In this document: in pieces, positions 38,012 to 46,960 of the stretch
How the letters are laid out: each line of letters opens with the position of its first letter
Position numbering within the stretch: the first letter of the stretch is position 1
NCBI RefSeq assembly: GCF_000300275.1
Contig: NZ_AMRN01000007.1
Coordinates: 62,001-126,000 of the forward strand
Direction of reading: 5' to 3'
From: Thalassospira profundimaris WP0211
Lineage (GTDB): Bacteria > Pseudomonadota > Alphaproteobacteria > Rhodospirillales > Thalassospiraceae
DNA length: 64,000 nt
Position numbers and translations under genes: made by a program
The notes under the pieces: model-generated
What the model saw: the letters and a program-made list of their open reading frames with translations, nothing else
What the model was told of the DNA's origin: nothing
The model's database searches: none

Positions 38012-39132
38012 TGACGAAAACACCGGATGGTCGCTCCGGCGCCCATTGGATCAACCGACTTTCCGGTGTTTTGACACCCCAGTTTTTCAAAAAACTGTCG
38101 ATTGCTTTGGGGATTGGCCTTATTGGCGGCTTGATCGCCCATTTCATCAATATGCCTCTGGCATGGATGATGGGCCCGATGCTGGCCACGTTTGTCGCTA
38201 GCCTGCTGCGCGTGCCAATGGGTGTCCCGATGCAGTTTCGCTCTGGCATCCTTGGCGTTATTGGTATTTTCCTCGGCGCATCCTTTACCCCCGATACGCT
38301 TGATCAGGCCGCAAAGTGGCCGATCAGCATGATCGCGGTTCTGCTGTATGTTCCGATCATCACATTCGTGATCACCTGGTTCTATTCGCGCATTGCCCGT
38401 CTGGATCCGGCTACAGCGCTGTTTTCCGCAACCCCGGGTGGCCTGACACCAATGGTCGTTCTTGGGGCCGCGGCTGGTGGCAATGAACAGGAAATCGCCC
38501 TGACGCAGGGTTTGCGTGTTTTGCTGCTGGTGATGTCCGCACCACTGATTGTTTTGATGATCACGGGCGTTGTGGCAAATGGCCATGGCGATAGCCAATC
38601 GGTTCAAATGACACTCAACGAAGGCCTTTTGACCGCCGGTTGCGCGATCATCACAGTGCTGGTCTTTCGCAAGCTGCGCATCCCGGCGGCCTATATGACC
38701 GGTGCGATGGCGGCCAGCATGGTGTTGCACGTATCGGGCATCGTCGAGGGTAACCTGCCCGATTGGTTGCTTGCTGGAAGCCTGTTGATCCTTGGCTCCG
38801 CCATCGGCAGTCGGTTCTCGGGCGTCAAGATCGCTGTCCTTGTCCGTCTTGCGGGCTATTCGGTGCTGGCAACCTTCGTTGTCCTGGCCTTTACAGGCGG
38901 GGTTGCGTGGTTCGTATCGCAATGGCTGGATCTTGATTTCATTGCCGTATTGCTGGCCTTTGCACCGGGTGGCGTTGCGGAGATGTCATTGATTGCGCTC
39001 GCACTCAATGTCGAACCGAGCTTTGTCGCCTTTCACCATATCGTGCGCATTTTCGAAATCGTGTTGCTGGCGCCACTCCTTGCCAAGTGGTTTCAGCGCC
39101 ACATGCAAAAGAAAGCCGCACGGCAAGATTAA
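38011..39132 (+). CDS. AbrB-family (PF05145-like) integral membrane protein
   Basis: The 373-residue protein has about ten hydrophobic segments and two related halves, each with a glycine-rich segment: GLIGGLIAHFINMPLAWMMGPMLATFV early and FRKLRIPAAYMTGAMAASMVLHVSGIV later. It is called AbrB or ammonia monooxygenase-like in databases, but it is neither a DNA-binding regulator nor an oxygenase. Function is unknown; a transport role is plausible. Its start overlaps the chemoreceptor stop, suggesting it is the last gene of the tct run. Confidence 0.88.
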   Translation: MTKTPDGRSGAHWINRLSGVLTPQFFKKLSIALGIGLIGGLIAHFINMPLAWMMGPMLATFVASLLRVPMGVPMQFRSGILGVIGIFLGASFTPDTLDQAAKWPISMIAVLLYVPIITFVITWFYSRIARLDPATALFSATPGGLTPMVVLGAAAGGNEQEIALTQGLRVLLLVMSAPLIVLMITGVVANGHGDSQSVQMTLNEGLLTAGCAIITVLVFRKLRIPAAYMTGAMAASMVLHVSGIVEGNLPDWLLAGSLLILGSAIGSRFSGVKIAVLVRLAGYSVLATFVVLAFTGGVAWFVSQWLDLDFIAVLLAFAPGGVAEMSLIALALNVEPSFVAFHHIVRIFEIVLLAPLLAKWFQRHMQKKAARQD

Positions 39133-39159
39133 TCTGTTTCTGCCACTGCGTACGTGTGA

Positions 39160-40434
39160 TTAGCCAAACATGTCCTTGGTGATCCCGTCATACCAGGCAA
39201 CAGATTCCTCAAATGTATGCCGGCGAACATCGGCACTCTCATCGGGTTGGCTGATAAAGGATGACGTGCTGGCGATCGCGCCATCAACATTGCCATATTG
39301 CGCCCCGACCTTGATCCCGTCATTGGTTTCGACAAGGCTCCAGCACGTATTGAGATAACGCGCCGGAAAGACCCGCGCATCCATCAGATCCGCCATCAGA
39401 TGCATCACCACCACTTTCGCCTGACTGTTGGCAGCGGATCCTGACTTTGGCATGGCGCCTGCGATGGACGCATCACCGATGACAAAGATGTTCTGATCGC
39501 GTTTGGACCGCATGCTTTCGGCATCCACCGGGCAGAAGCCGCTGTCATCCGACAGCCCCGTACTGATGGCAATACTCCCGGCCTGCTGTGCTGGAATGAT
39601 GTTGAGCAACGCACCGCTAAACGTATCAAAGTCGGTCTCAACCGATCCGGCTTCTACATCGACACCTTTGATACCCCCATGGATATTGGGTCCATACCAT
39701 TCCACCATGCCCGGATAGTATTTCTCCCACCCTTCCGCAAACAGTCCCTGTTTGGAGAATTTCTCCTTCGGATCAAGAACTACAATCGTGCAGTCAGTGA
39801 GCCCGCGTGCCTTAATCGTATGGGCAATCATGGAAACACGTTCATACGGGCCCGGCGGACAGCGATACGGATTGGGTGGCGCTACCATCACCACCTGATC
39901 ACCGTTTTTAAGGCCATCAATTTTTGATTTAAGCAACTGTGTCTGTGGCCCCGCCTGCCATGCATGGGGGGCAATTTCCGCCAGCTCCGCCGAATATCCC
40001 GGAACACTATCAAATATCAGATCAATACCCGGTGACAGGACCAGCCGGTCATAGGGGATGGTTTCCCCGGTCGATGTGCGCACCTGCTGGGCTGTGCGAT
40101 CAATTTCCTCTGCCCGGGCTGTCACTTTGCGAATGCCGTAATCATTGACCAACCGATCATATCCATGTGTGATCGACGCAAAATCGCGATAGCCACCCAG
40201 ATACAGGTTGGAAAAGAAGCAGGTCGTGTATTTCTCGGAATCCTCAATCAGGGTGATGTTGATTGCCCCACCGGCCTTTTCCGCCAAATGACGGGCCACC
40301 GTCGCCCCACCGGCACCGCCGCCAACAATCACGACATTCTTGCGGCCTTGCGCGCGCAAAATGCCCGGCATTGCCATGACACCTGCACCGGCACCGAGAA
40401 ACTTGTTGAACGTTCGCCTTGTGACATTGCTCAT
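39160..40434 (-). CDS. soxF: SoxF/FccB sulfide dehydrogenase flavoprotein subunit
   Basis: The 424-residue FAD protein is Tat-exported (TRRTFNKFLGAGAG). The FAD-binding motif VVIVGGGAGGATVARHL follows the leader. The redox-active cysteine region TTCFFSNLYLGG and the segment PPNPYRCPPGPYERVSMIAHTIK match flavocytochrome c sulfide dehydrogenase, and NIFVIGDASIAGAMPKSGSAANSQAK is the second FAD signature. It would oxidise sulfide to sulfur or polysulfide with the neighbouring cytochrome as partner. It is the last gene of the minus-strand sox run, as in Paracoccus soxEF. Confidence 0.92.
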   Translation of the reverse strand: MSNVTRRTFNKFLGAGAGVMAMPGILRAQGRKNVVIVGGGAGGATVARHLAEKAGGAINITLIEDSEKYTTCFFSNLYLGGYRDFASITHGYDRLVNDYGIRKVTARAEEIDRTAQQVRTSTGETIPYDRLVLSPGIDLIFDSVPGYSAELAEIAPHAWQAGPQTQLLKSKIDGLKNGDQVVMVAPPNPYRCPPGPYERVSMIAHTIKARGLTDCTIVVLDPKEKFSKQGLFAEGWEKYYPGMVEWYGPNIHGGIKGVDVEAGSVETDFDTFSGALLNIIPAQQAGSIAISTGLSDDSGFCPVDAESMRSKRDQNIFVIGDASIAGAMPKSGSAANSQAKVVVMHLMADLMDARVFPARYLNTCWSLVETNDGIKVGAQYGNVDGAIASTSSFISQPDESADVRRHTFEESVAWYDGITKDMFG

Positions 40435-40483
40435 TTTCTTGTTCCTGATCCGTTGATTAACGACGTTTCACAAACTCCAACCT

Positions 40484-40930
40484 TTAGTCCTTCGTCGAGA
40501 AATAAATCGCCAGTGCCGCCAATTCTTCCATACCAAGGCTTACCATGATTGCCTGCATCACTGAATTGTCGCGCAGGCGGTATTTGTATTCCAGCATCGC
40601 CTCGACAAAATACTCGCGCGGCAAGCCGTCGATCACCGGGATCGCATGATTGGCAGCTTGTCGCTGATGACACATCACACATTCTGTCGCGAGATAAGCG
40701 CCGTAATCCGCATCACCGGGCATTGCCAATACCTGCCCGATGGCCTCACCCAATGGCATAGACGGTATCGGTTTTTCCGCACCGGCCTCAGCAAACGAAA
40801 AGTTCGGGATCAAGAAGATCCCGAACGCAACACACAACCAGATCCTATCAATGCCCAACACCCGAAACACGCGCGCTGTCAAAACCCTGCCACCATCCGC
40901 TTCATGATGTTTCCGGTGACAGTCACGCAT
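40484..40930 (-). CDS. soxE: Monoheme cytochrome c, SoxE/FccA-like
   Basis: The product is a 148-residue exported protein with one heme site, CVMCH near residue 85, and a hydrophobic leader (about 24-47, LGIDRIWLCVAFGIFLIPNFSFA). The C-terminal MEELAALAIYFS helix is typical of class I cytochromes. It is shorter than the diheme SoxE of Paracoccus, so the name rests mostly on its position between soxD and soxF. It would accept electrons from the SoxF flavoprotein. Its start overlaps the soxD stop by one base. Confidence 0.8.
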   Translation of the reverse strand: MRDCHRKHHEADGGRVLTARVFRVLGIDRIWLCVAFGIFLIPNFSFAEAGAEKPIPSMPLGEAIGQVLAMPGDADYGAYLATECVMCHQRQAANHAIPVIDGLPREYFVEAMLEYKYRLRDNSVMQAIMVSLGMEELAALAIYFSTKD

Positions 40931-42030
40931 TAATCGATCCCCCCGGCACCGTTTTCTTCATCGCCGTCCGGCGTAACATCAAGAATACGCGCGCGCATCA
41001 CGATCTCAGCCGGACCGTCACCACAGTTTTCCATGCAGGGTTCAACATTGGTCGCGAAATTTGGCTCTTCCAGACGATCATCGGGATAGAAGTTCTCTTT
41101 GTTAGGCAACGAAATCTCGCTAAAGGTTTCATTGGATAACTCAAAGTCTTCTTCTGTGACAATGTCGTTCAAATACAACAGGTAAGCTGTAATTGCGTAG
41201 GTCTGATCCGCACTCAACGACCGGGCATTACCAAACGGCATTGCCCGATGGACATAGTCAAAAATCGTCGAAGCGAACGGCCAATAAGACCCGATGGTTT
41301 TAACCGGACGATCCGCCGTCAGGGTATCAAAGCCCCCCGATAATACCGGCCAGCGTCCCTCACCTTCACCAAACACGCCGTGACACACCGCGCAGTTTTC
41401 ATCATAGAGCACGCCACCATCGGCAACAGTACCGCTGCCAACAGGTAGCCCGACACCGTCCGGACGAACATCAATATCCCATGCTGCGATTTCTTCGGGC
41501 AGTGCTTCGCGGCCAAGATGATGAACACCATGCTCAGGGATCACTGCATCCGCTGCATTCACAGCAGGTTCCGCCGTAGATGCGGTTTCAACAGCTGCTG
41601 CTGCCGGTGCAGACTCAGGTTCCGCTGCGGCTTGCTCTGCACTTTCCGAGAAGGTTGCCAGATAGGCGATCACATTGGCGATCTCGTCGTCCTTTTTCAG
41701 GCCGGTAAAGGCCATCTTCGTACCTTTGACATAGTCGCGCGGTTTCGCCAGATATTCGGTCAGACTGTCGTGGTCCCAGACCAAACCTTCTTCACCGGCC
41801 TTGGTCATCGCCTTGGAATATTTGAAATCCTCAAGCGATCCTGCGACACGTCCAAAGATTTCATTGAGTTCCGGTCCGACCTTGTTTTTGGCTCCTTCAC
41901 CCACGGCGTGACAGGCAGCACATTTGTGGAAAACCTTTTCGCCGGCATCTGCATCTTGCGCGTTGGCATTGGTTGCCCATGCTGCGCCAAGCAGAACGAT
42001 GCTTGCGGTAAACTTAAGAAACTTCGACAT
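40930..42030 (-). CDS. soxD: Diheme cytochrome c SoxD (sulfur dehydrogenase subunit)
   Basis: The 366-residue precursor has a signal peptide ending ATNANAQ. Two cytochrome domains follow: an N-terminal one with CAACH near residue 37 and an axial-methionine region KGTKMAFTGL, and a C-terminal SoxD-type domain with CAVCH near residue 217 and RAMPFGNARSLSADQTYAITAYLLYLND. An Ala/Glu-rich linker joins them. SoxCD removes six electrons from the SoxY-bound sulfane, allowing full oxidation to sulfate. It overlaps soxC by 17 bases. Confidence 0.93.
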   Translation of the reverse strand: MSKFLKFTASIVLLGAAWATNANAQDADAGEKVFHKCAACHAVGEGAKNKVGPELNEIFGRVAGSLEDFKYSKAMTKAGEEGLVWDHDSLTEYLAKPRDYVKGTKMAFTGLKKDDEIANVIAYLATFSESAEQAAAEPESAPAAAAVETASTAEPAVNAADAVIPEHGVHHLGREALPEEIAAWDIDVRPDGVGLPVGSGTVADGGVLYDENCAVCHGVFGEGEGRWPVLSGGFDTLTADRPVKTIGSYWPFASTIFDYVHRAMPFGNARSLSADQTYAITAYLLYLNDIVTEEDFELSNETFSEISLPNKENFYPDDRLEEPNFATNVEPCMENCGDGPAEIVMRARILDVTPDGDEENGAGGID

Positions 42031-43309
42031 TTTCCGCCTCTCCGTTCGACTTCAGATACCAGGTCTGGATGCCATTATTGTGATAGATGGAGTTATCGCC
42101 ACGCGCCGCGCGCAGGGCGTCCTTGGTCGGCTGGACGTACCCCTGTTCGTCAATGGCACGCGATTGCAGATAAAGCGGCGATCCGTCCCAGTTGAACTCG
42201 TAATAGAAGCGATGCAGCGACCGGCTAAGGCTCGGCCCGTCAATCCGGGCATGCTGCCAGTTGCGGCCACCGTCAATCGACACATCAACGCGCTTGATCT
42301 TACCATGGCCAGACCATGCAACGCCGGTAATGATCGTATGGCCGCGGCCATGGGTGATCGGCGCCTGCGGGCTTGGATTGGTGATGACGGATTTGACATC
42401 CATCGCCCAGGTAAAGCGCCGGGCACGGCCATCCGGCATAAGATCGGTATATTTCGACGTCTCTTCGCGGAGCTGCCATGGCTTATCGCCGACCTCGATC
42501 CGGCGCAGCCATTTCACCCACATATTGCCTTCCCATCCCGGAACGCACAGGCGGACCGGATATCCTTGTTCGGGGCGCAGGGCCTCACCATTCATTTTGA
42601 AAGCAACAAGGCAGTCATCAAGCGCCTTTTCAATCGGGATCGAACGCCCCATACCCGATGCATCGGCACCTTCGGCCAGGATCCATTTCCCGGCTGGTTT
42701 AACGCCGGCTTCTTCCAGAAGTGTCCGCAGGCGGACACCGGTATACATCACATTGTGCAGCATACCGTGGGTAAACTGGCAGCCGTTAAGCTGCGCGCCA
42801 CGCCACTCCATGCCAGAGTTCGCCGCACATTCAAGGAAGTAGACCCGGTTTTCACGCGGAAAACGCATCAGATCCTGCATGGTAAAGACAAGCGGCTTGT
42901 CGACCAGACCATTGATCATCAGGCGATGCTCGGCCGGGTCCACTTCGGCGACCCCGCTGTGATGACGCTCAAAGCAAAGACCATTGGGCGTGATGATGCC
43001 GTCAAGTTCATGCAACGGTGTGAAGTTGATCGACGATATCGGATCGGCGGTCAGCCATGGCACATCGCGACGTACGACATGTGCTTCAAACGGTGACGGC
43101 ACACCATAAGGTGCGGCATCCACGCCCGGACCGGAATACTGGTTCCAGTCCTTGAGTTCCGTAATCGCCGGATCCGGGGTTCCGGCCGCCAACGCAGCAC
43201 CGCCACCAATTGCGGCAACCGCCGCCCCACCGGCGGCTGTTAGACCACCCTGAAGAAAGCTGCGCCGACTTGGCACAAAATTCTTATCTTTCTGAGGTTG
43301 TTTGGACAT
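42014..43309 (-). CDS. soxC: Sulfur dehydrogenase molybdenum subunit SoxC
   Basis: The 431-residue enzyme of the sulfite oxidase family has a Tat leader (PSRRSFLQGGLTAAGG). The molybdopterin domain contains FERHHSGVAEVD, and the cysteine that ligates molybdenum lies in YFLECAANSGMEWRG. The C-terminal dimerisation domain has RRIEVGDKPWQLREETSKYTD and VKRVDVSIDGGRNW. With SoxD it oxidises the persulfide on SoxY. The presence of soxCD predicts oxidation without stored sulfur globules. Confidence 0.96.
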   Translation of the reverse strand: MSKQPQKDKNFVPSRRSFLQGGLTAAGGAAVAAIGGGAALAAGTPDPAITELKDWNQYSGPGVDAAPYGVPSPFEAHVVRRDVPWLTADPISSINFTPLHELDGIITPNGLCFERHHSGVAEVDPAEHRLMINGLVDKPLVFTMQDLMRFPRENRVYFLECAANSGMEWRGAQLNGCQFTHGMLHNVMYTGVRLRTLLEEAGVKPAGKWILAEGADASGMGRSIPIEKALDDCLVAFKMNGEALRPEQGYPVRLCVPGWEGNMWVKWLRRIEVGDKPWQLREETSKYTDLMPDGRARRFTWAMDVKSVITNPSPQAPITHGRGHTIITGVAWSGHGKIKRVDVSIDGGRNWQHARIDGPSLSRSLHRFYYEFNWDGSPLYLQSRAIDEQGYVQPTKDALRAARGDNSIYHNNGIQTWYLKSNGEAENVEVS

Positions 43310-43354
43310 GGCTCTTGGTGCCCTCCCTACACATTCGATATTTTATATATATTG

Positions 43355-43405
43355 AGGCGAAAAATGCCCTGCCCGGTGATTGGAACCGGCAAGGTGATTT
43401 CGCCT
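43355..43405 (-). promoter_or_regulatory. Intercistronic stem-loop between soxB and soxC
   Basis: AGGCGAAA at 43355-43362 pairs with TTTCGCCT at 43398-43405, and inside it a second GC-rich arm pairs CCGGT 43373-43377 with ACCGG 43385-43389. The outer arm includes part of the soxB stop codon. An AT-rich stretch with TATATATA lies between the hairpin and soxC. It may stabilise soxB mRNA or tune soxC output. Confidence 0.55.
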
Positions 43406-45098
43406 AGTTCATTCCAATCACTTTCACGGTGTCATTGCGTGGAATATCAATGACCTTGTGGCGGGTGATGTAGTTTTCCATCAGATCGTAGACAGCGGGT
43501 CCTTCAACGCCTTCGTTGACGGATGCCCAACCGGCGACGACATAACTGCGATCCGCTTCAATCGGCTCGCCAGTCTTGATCATTGTCATGTTCGAGATGC
43601 GGTTGCCGATGCTTTCCTTGGGTGCGCAGCTATAGGCCATGCCACCGACACGGACCATGTCCCCCCCCTGTTGGAAGAACGGATCCTTATTAAACAGGTT
43701 GTCACAAACGTCCTCGAGGATTTCCTTGATCTGCGTGCCTGTGAATTCCAGACGATAAACCGACGGGTAATTCATACTGGTCTGGTTATAAAGATCATCG
43801 ATAGTGATATCGTCACCCGGAAGCAATGTCGTGCCCCAACGGAAGCCCGGGCTGAATGCCAGTTCGGCATCCCGTTCTTCCATGATGCCCTGACAAATCA
43901 GGTCATCCCAGGTGCCGTTGAAATTACCGCGGCGGTACAGCAAACCAGATGTCTTGCCGATGACGCGATTGCACTCCGCCTCATAAGGTGCACGGACCTC
44001 GTCAATCTTGGCGGCCATTTCTGGATCCGGATCGATTACATCCGAGAACACCGGAATAAGTGCGGAATGATAATCGGTTACGCGCCCATCTTTAACTTCC
44101 AGATCAACGCGCCCCAGATATTTGCCGTGTGAACCCGATGACAAAAGCAATGTATTGCCGATCTTGATCGCCTCTGGCACGGCATCATGGGTGTGGCCTG
44201 TCAGGATGACATCAATGCCATTCACAACGGTCGCCAGTTTCTGGTCCACGTCAAATCCGTTATGCGATAACAAGACGACAACAGCGGCCCCGGCCTCGCG
44301 CGCAGCATCGACATTGGCCTGAATGACTTCCGGGCGAATACCAAACGACCAGTTCGGGATCATCCAGCGCGGATTGGCAATCGGGGTATATGGCATGGCC
44401 TGCCCGATCACCGCGACCTTATGTCCGCCGGCTTCATAGAACGCGGTATGCTCGAAAACCGGTTCATCCCATTCTGTGTCAAAAACGTTGCTAGCCAAAA
44501 ATGGATAACCGAGATCATCAACGATCTCCTTGACCCGGTCTTCGCCAAAGGTGAATTCCCAGTGACCGACCATCGCATCCGGCTTGAGCAGCTTCATGCA
44601 ATCAACCATGTCCTGCCCATTGGTCTTGAGTGACGTATAGGACCCCTGCCAGGTGTCACCACCATCAAGGAACAGAACGTTGTTATCCCCGCGTTCCGCA
44701 CGGATCGCCTTGACCAGCGTCGCGGTGCGATCAAGGCCGCCAAGGCGTCCATAAGTCCGCGCCATATCGACATAATCGACCATGGTGTGAGCATAGGCGA
44801 GCGGACTGCCGCGTTTAATCCCGAAGTGGGACAGGAATTCCTCACCGACCAGATGTGGCGGAATGCCTTCAAATGCTCCGACGCCATAATTTTCTGATGG
44901 CGGGCGGAAATAGACAGGCTTTAGCTGGGCATGAACATCAGTGAAGTGCAAAAGCGTAATGCTGCCTTTGCTGTCAAACTTCAAAAGGTCGTCCTGGGTC
45001 AGACGCTGTTGGGCAGCCACACGGGTCAAACTGCCCATATAGCCTGTCGCTGCGGTGGTCACAGCAGCCCATTGCAAAAATTCACGGCGCGAAAACAT
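43404..45098 (-). CDS. soxB: Thiosulfohydrolase SoxB
   Basis: The 564-residue dimanganese enzyme of the 5'-nucleotidase family hydrolyses the sulfate from SoxY-cysteine-S-thiosulfonate. A Tat leader (SRREFLQWAAVTTAA) is followed by metal and active-site motifs LLHFTDVHAQLKPV, FLDGGDTWQGSYTS, VGHWEFTFGEDRV, VLLSHNGFDVDQKLA and ILTGHTHDAVPE. The GHWEF variant of the usual GNHEF motif is the SoxB hallmark. Downstream hairpin 43355-43405 separates it from soxC. Confidence 0.97.
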   Translation of the reverse strand: MFSRREFLQWAAVTTAATGYMGSLTRVAAQQRLTQDDLLKFDSKGSITLLHFTDVHAQLKPVYFRPPSENYGVGAFEGIPPHLVGEEFLSHFGIKRGSPLAYAHTMVDYVDMARTYGRLGGLDRTATLVKAIRAERGDNNVLFLDGGDTWQGSYTSLKTNGQDMVDCMKLLKPDAMVGHWEFTFGEDRVKEIVDDLGYPFLASNVFDTEWDEPVFEHTAFYEAGGHKVAVIGQAMPYTPIANPRWMIPNWSFGIRPEVIQANVDAAREAGAAVVVLLSHNGFDVDQKLATVVNGIDVILTGHTHDAVPEAIKIGNTLLLSSGSHGKYLGRVDLEVKDGRVTDYHSALIPVFSDVIDPDPEMAAKIDEVRAPYEAECNRVIGKTSGLLYRRGNFNGTWDDLICQGIMEERDAELAFSPGFRWGTTLLPGDDITIDDLYNQTSMNYPSVYRLEFTGTQIKEILEDVCDNLFNKDPFFQQGGDMVRVGGMAYSCAPKESIGNRISNMTMIKTGEPIEADRSYVVAGWASVNEGVEGPAVYDLMENYITRHKVIDIPRNDTVKVIGMN

Positions 45099-45216
45099 TT
45101 ATTGGTGGCCTCCGGGCAATATTCACCTGTTCGGCAACGCGGCCGAGGCATTTAAAGGAAGAAAGGCGGGGCAACCGGGAGGATAATCCAATCACCCCTG
45201 TAGTAACTTTTGAGTC

Positions 45217-46077
45217 TTATTGACGAACTGCCGGTGTCTCGACGGACAAGCCAGTCCCACGCCAGGTCACATAGACCTCAAGCGCCATCAGTTCGTCAGA
45301 AAATGCAGCCGGGAATTCCGCACGGGTATCACGGATGCAACCGCGGAAACGGTTGTGCAGTGACACCAGACTGGCCTGCTTCAGGCGATAGGTCGGGAAC
45401 CCGTTCACATTGCCCTGACTAAGATGGTCGGCGCGAATGTAGTTGCCATTGTTCTGCTCATGACAGGATGCACAGGAAAGATTGAGCTGCCCGGTCCGGG
45501 TGTAATAAAGCTCGTTGCCCTTCTCCCACCAGCTCTGCATGTGCCCTTCGGCAAGATCGATGGCAACAGGCGTACCCAAAGACTGATGTTTGACATAGGC
45601 GGTCAACGCCTTCTGTTCAGGGGCATCAAACTTATAGGCCTCTGCCCCCATCTCTTCGGTGCGGCACTTGTTGATCTGAAGTTCCACATTGATCGGGCGG
45701 TTGGATGCTTCATCCCACTTCGGGAAGCTTGCCCCGACACCAGCCATGCTTTCCTCGGCATCGCCATGACAGGATGCGCAGGATTTACCGGCACTTCCGT
45801 CAACCGTATTCCAAAGATCCGCACCGTCCTGCACTTCAAGCATTCCGGGGTTTTCAAAGGTATCGGTTTCCAAAAGACGCGTTTCTTCGGTTCGATACAG
45901 CCAACCTGACAGCACCTCGTCAAGCGGGTGCCCCTCTGGCGGTGCCGCCCGGGTGATCATCTGGATTTCGCCGTCAATGACGAGTTCATCGTCAACCGGC
46001 CCACCGGCAAACGCAATCCCCGGGACAAGTGCGGTCATGGCAACCGCAGCAGCTTTGGCTATGATTTGGTTTCTCAA
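45217..46077 (-). CDS. soxA: Cytochrome c SoxA (diheme type)
   Basis: The 286-residue precursor has two heme sites, CASCH near residue 97 (GKSCASCHGDAEE) and CASCH near residue 201, so it is the diheme form. The active-site cysteine that carries the persulfide ligand is in RFRGCIRDTRAEFP. SoxAX joins thiosulfate oxidatively to SoxY. The TTG start at 46077 is supported by GGGAGGG about eight bases upstream and gives a normal signal peptide ending AFAGG. Confidence 0.95.
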   Translation of the reverse strand: MRNQIIAKAAAVAMTALVPGIAFAGGPVDDELVIDGEIQMITRAAPPEGHPLDEVLSGWLYRTEETRLLETDTFENPGMLEVQDGADLWNTVDGSAGKSCASCHGDAEESMAGVGASFPKWDEASNRPINVELQINKCRTEEMGAEAYKFDAPEQKALTAYVKHQSLGTPVAIDLAEGHMQSWWEKGNELYYTRTGQLNLSCASCHEQNNGNYIRADHLSQGNVNGFPTYRLKQASLVSLHNRFRGCIRDTRAEFPAAFSDELMALEVYVTWRGTGLSVETPAVRQ

Positions 46078-46098
46078 GACATTCCCTCCCGATACAGT

Positions 46099-46134
46099 GG
46101 CGGGCCCGTGATCACCTGGATCAAGGACCCGTCC
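46099..46134 (-). promoter_or_regulatory. Intercistronic stem-loop between soxZ and soxA
   Basis: GGCGGGCCC at 46099-46107 pairs with the GGACCCGTCC side at 46125-46134 with one bulge and one G-T wobble, and TGATC/GATCA extends it inside. It fills most of the 61-base gap just after the soxZ stop. No T-run follows, so a role in mRNA stability or stoichiometry is likelier than termination. Confidence 0.5.
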
Positions 46135-46138
46135 CGAA

Positions 46139-46465
46139 TCATTTTATGGCGATCTTGTTTTCAGTCTCGTAGACAGAACCGTCATCATCCAACCAGCTGA
46201 ACTTGAATGTTCCAGCCTCGGTAACCTTGGCGGAAAACTCGATATAGGGGTTGGCGGAAATTGCCGGCTCGAGTTCACAGGAAAACACAGACTTGCCGTT
46301 GAATTCACAGGTGAACTTGTTGATGATCTGGCGCGGGATGAGATTGCCATCCTTGCCCTTGCGCAACCCTGATTCCATCGGATGGTTGATCAGGGTCTTG
46401 ATGGTGATGATCTCACCAGCCGATGCGGATTTCGGCACTTTTACACGCGGCTTGATATTGTCCAT
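46139..46465 (-). CDS. soxZ: Sulfur carrier partner SoxZ
   Basis: The product is a 108-residue protein of immunoglobulin-like fold without a signal peptide. It should be exported as a complex with SoxY, whose Tat leader serves both. Family features are PRVKVPKSASAGEIITIKTLINHPMESGLRKD-like text and NPYIEFSAKVTEAGTFKFSWLDDDGSV. I chose ATG 46465, eight or nine bases after GGAG; the frame extends 11 codons upstream without family match. Confidence 0.96.
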   Translation of the reverse strand: MDNIKPRVKVPKSASAGEIITIKTLINHPMESGLRKGKDGNLIPRQIINKFTCEFNGKSVFSCELEPAISANPYIEFSAKVTEAGTFKFSWLDDDGSVYETENKIAIK

Positions 46466-46485
46466 TTGACTTTCTCCCGATCCGA

Positions 46486-46941
46486 TCAGCCGCCGCAACC
46501 ACCGATGGTCACTTTGACTTCTTTTTTATCCATGAAAACCTGCCCCTTGCTGGTCTTTGCAACCGCAACCACATTCTGGGTTTTCGCTAGACGCATGCGG
46601 GTTTTCGCTTCGGCTGCACCGCTCATCGGCGTGAAGTGGAATACAGCGACATCCGGATTTGGGTTGCCTTCGGCATAGATGACAACCGACTCAACGTAAT
46701 CGTCATCCGTCATCGGGCTTGCCACAGACACTTCGATCGGCACGGTGTTGCCGTTTTCGGCAATTTCCGGCGTCGTCAGGGTCAGGTCACCACCCATCGC
46801 AGGCTCTTTACCACCGGCAAAGTTTTTGATGCTTTCGGCTGTGGCTTCCGGCGTGGCAGAGGCGGACAGCGAGAAGCCGAACACTCCGGCTGCAGCTGCA
46901 CCGACCGATGCACAAAGCATTTGGCGTCGTGTGAGATTCAT
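46486..46941 (-). CDS. soxY: Thiosulfate carrier SoxY
   Basis: The 151-residue Tat-exported protein (LTRRQMLCASVGAAAAG) ends in the swinging-arm motif GGCGG, whose cysteine bears the sulfur intermediates of the pathway. The middle holds VPIEVSVASPMTDDDYVESVVIYAEGNPNP. ATG 46941 follows GAGGAA. It partners SoxZ encoded next, and the ATG is 19 bases after the soxX stop. Confidence 0.97.
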   Translation of the reverse strand: MNLTRRQMLCASVGAAAAGVFGFSLSASATPEATAESIKNFAGGKEPAMGGDLTLTTPEIAENGNTVPIEVSVASPMTDDDYVESVVIYAEGNPNPDVAVFHFTPMSGAAEAKTRMRLAKTQNVVAVAKTSKGQVFMDKKEVKVTIGGCGG

Positions 46942-46960
46942 CTTGGTTCCTCGGTGGTTG

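Noticed and set aside
37819-38922. 367-codon minus-strand frame opposite the AbrB-family gene
   Set aside because: Low-complexity His/Gln/Asp-rich translation is typical of antisense reading, and the plus strand encodes a clear membrane protein.
41924-43096. 390-codon plus-strand frame opposite soxC
   Set aside because: Antisense to soxC, which has all the expected motifs.
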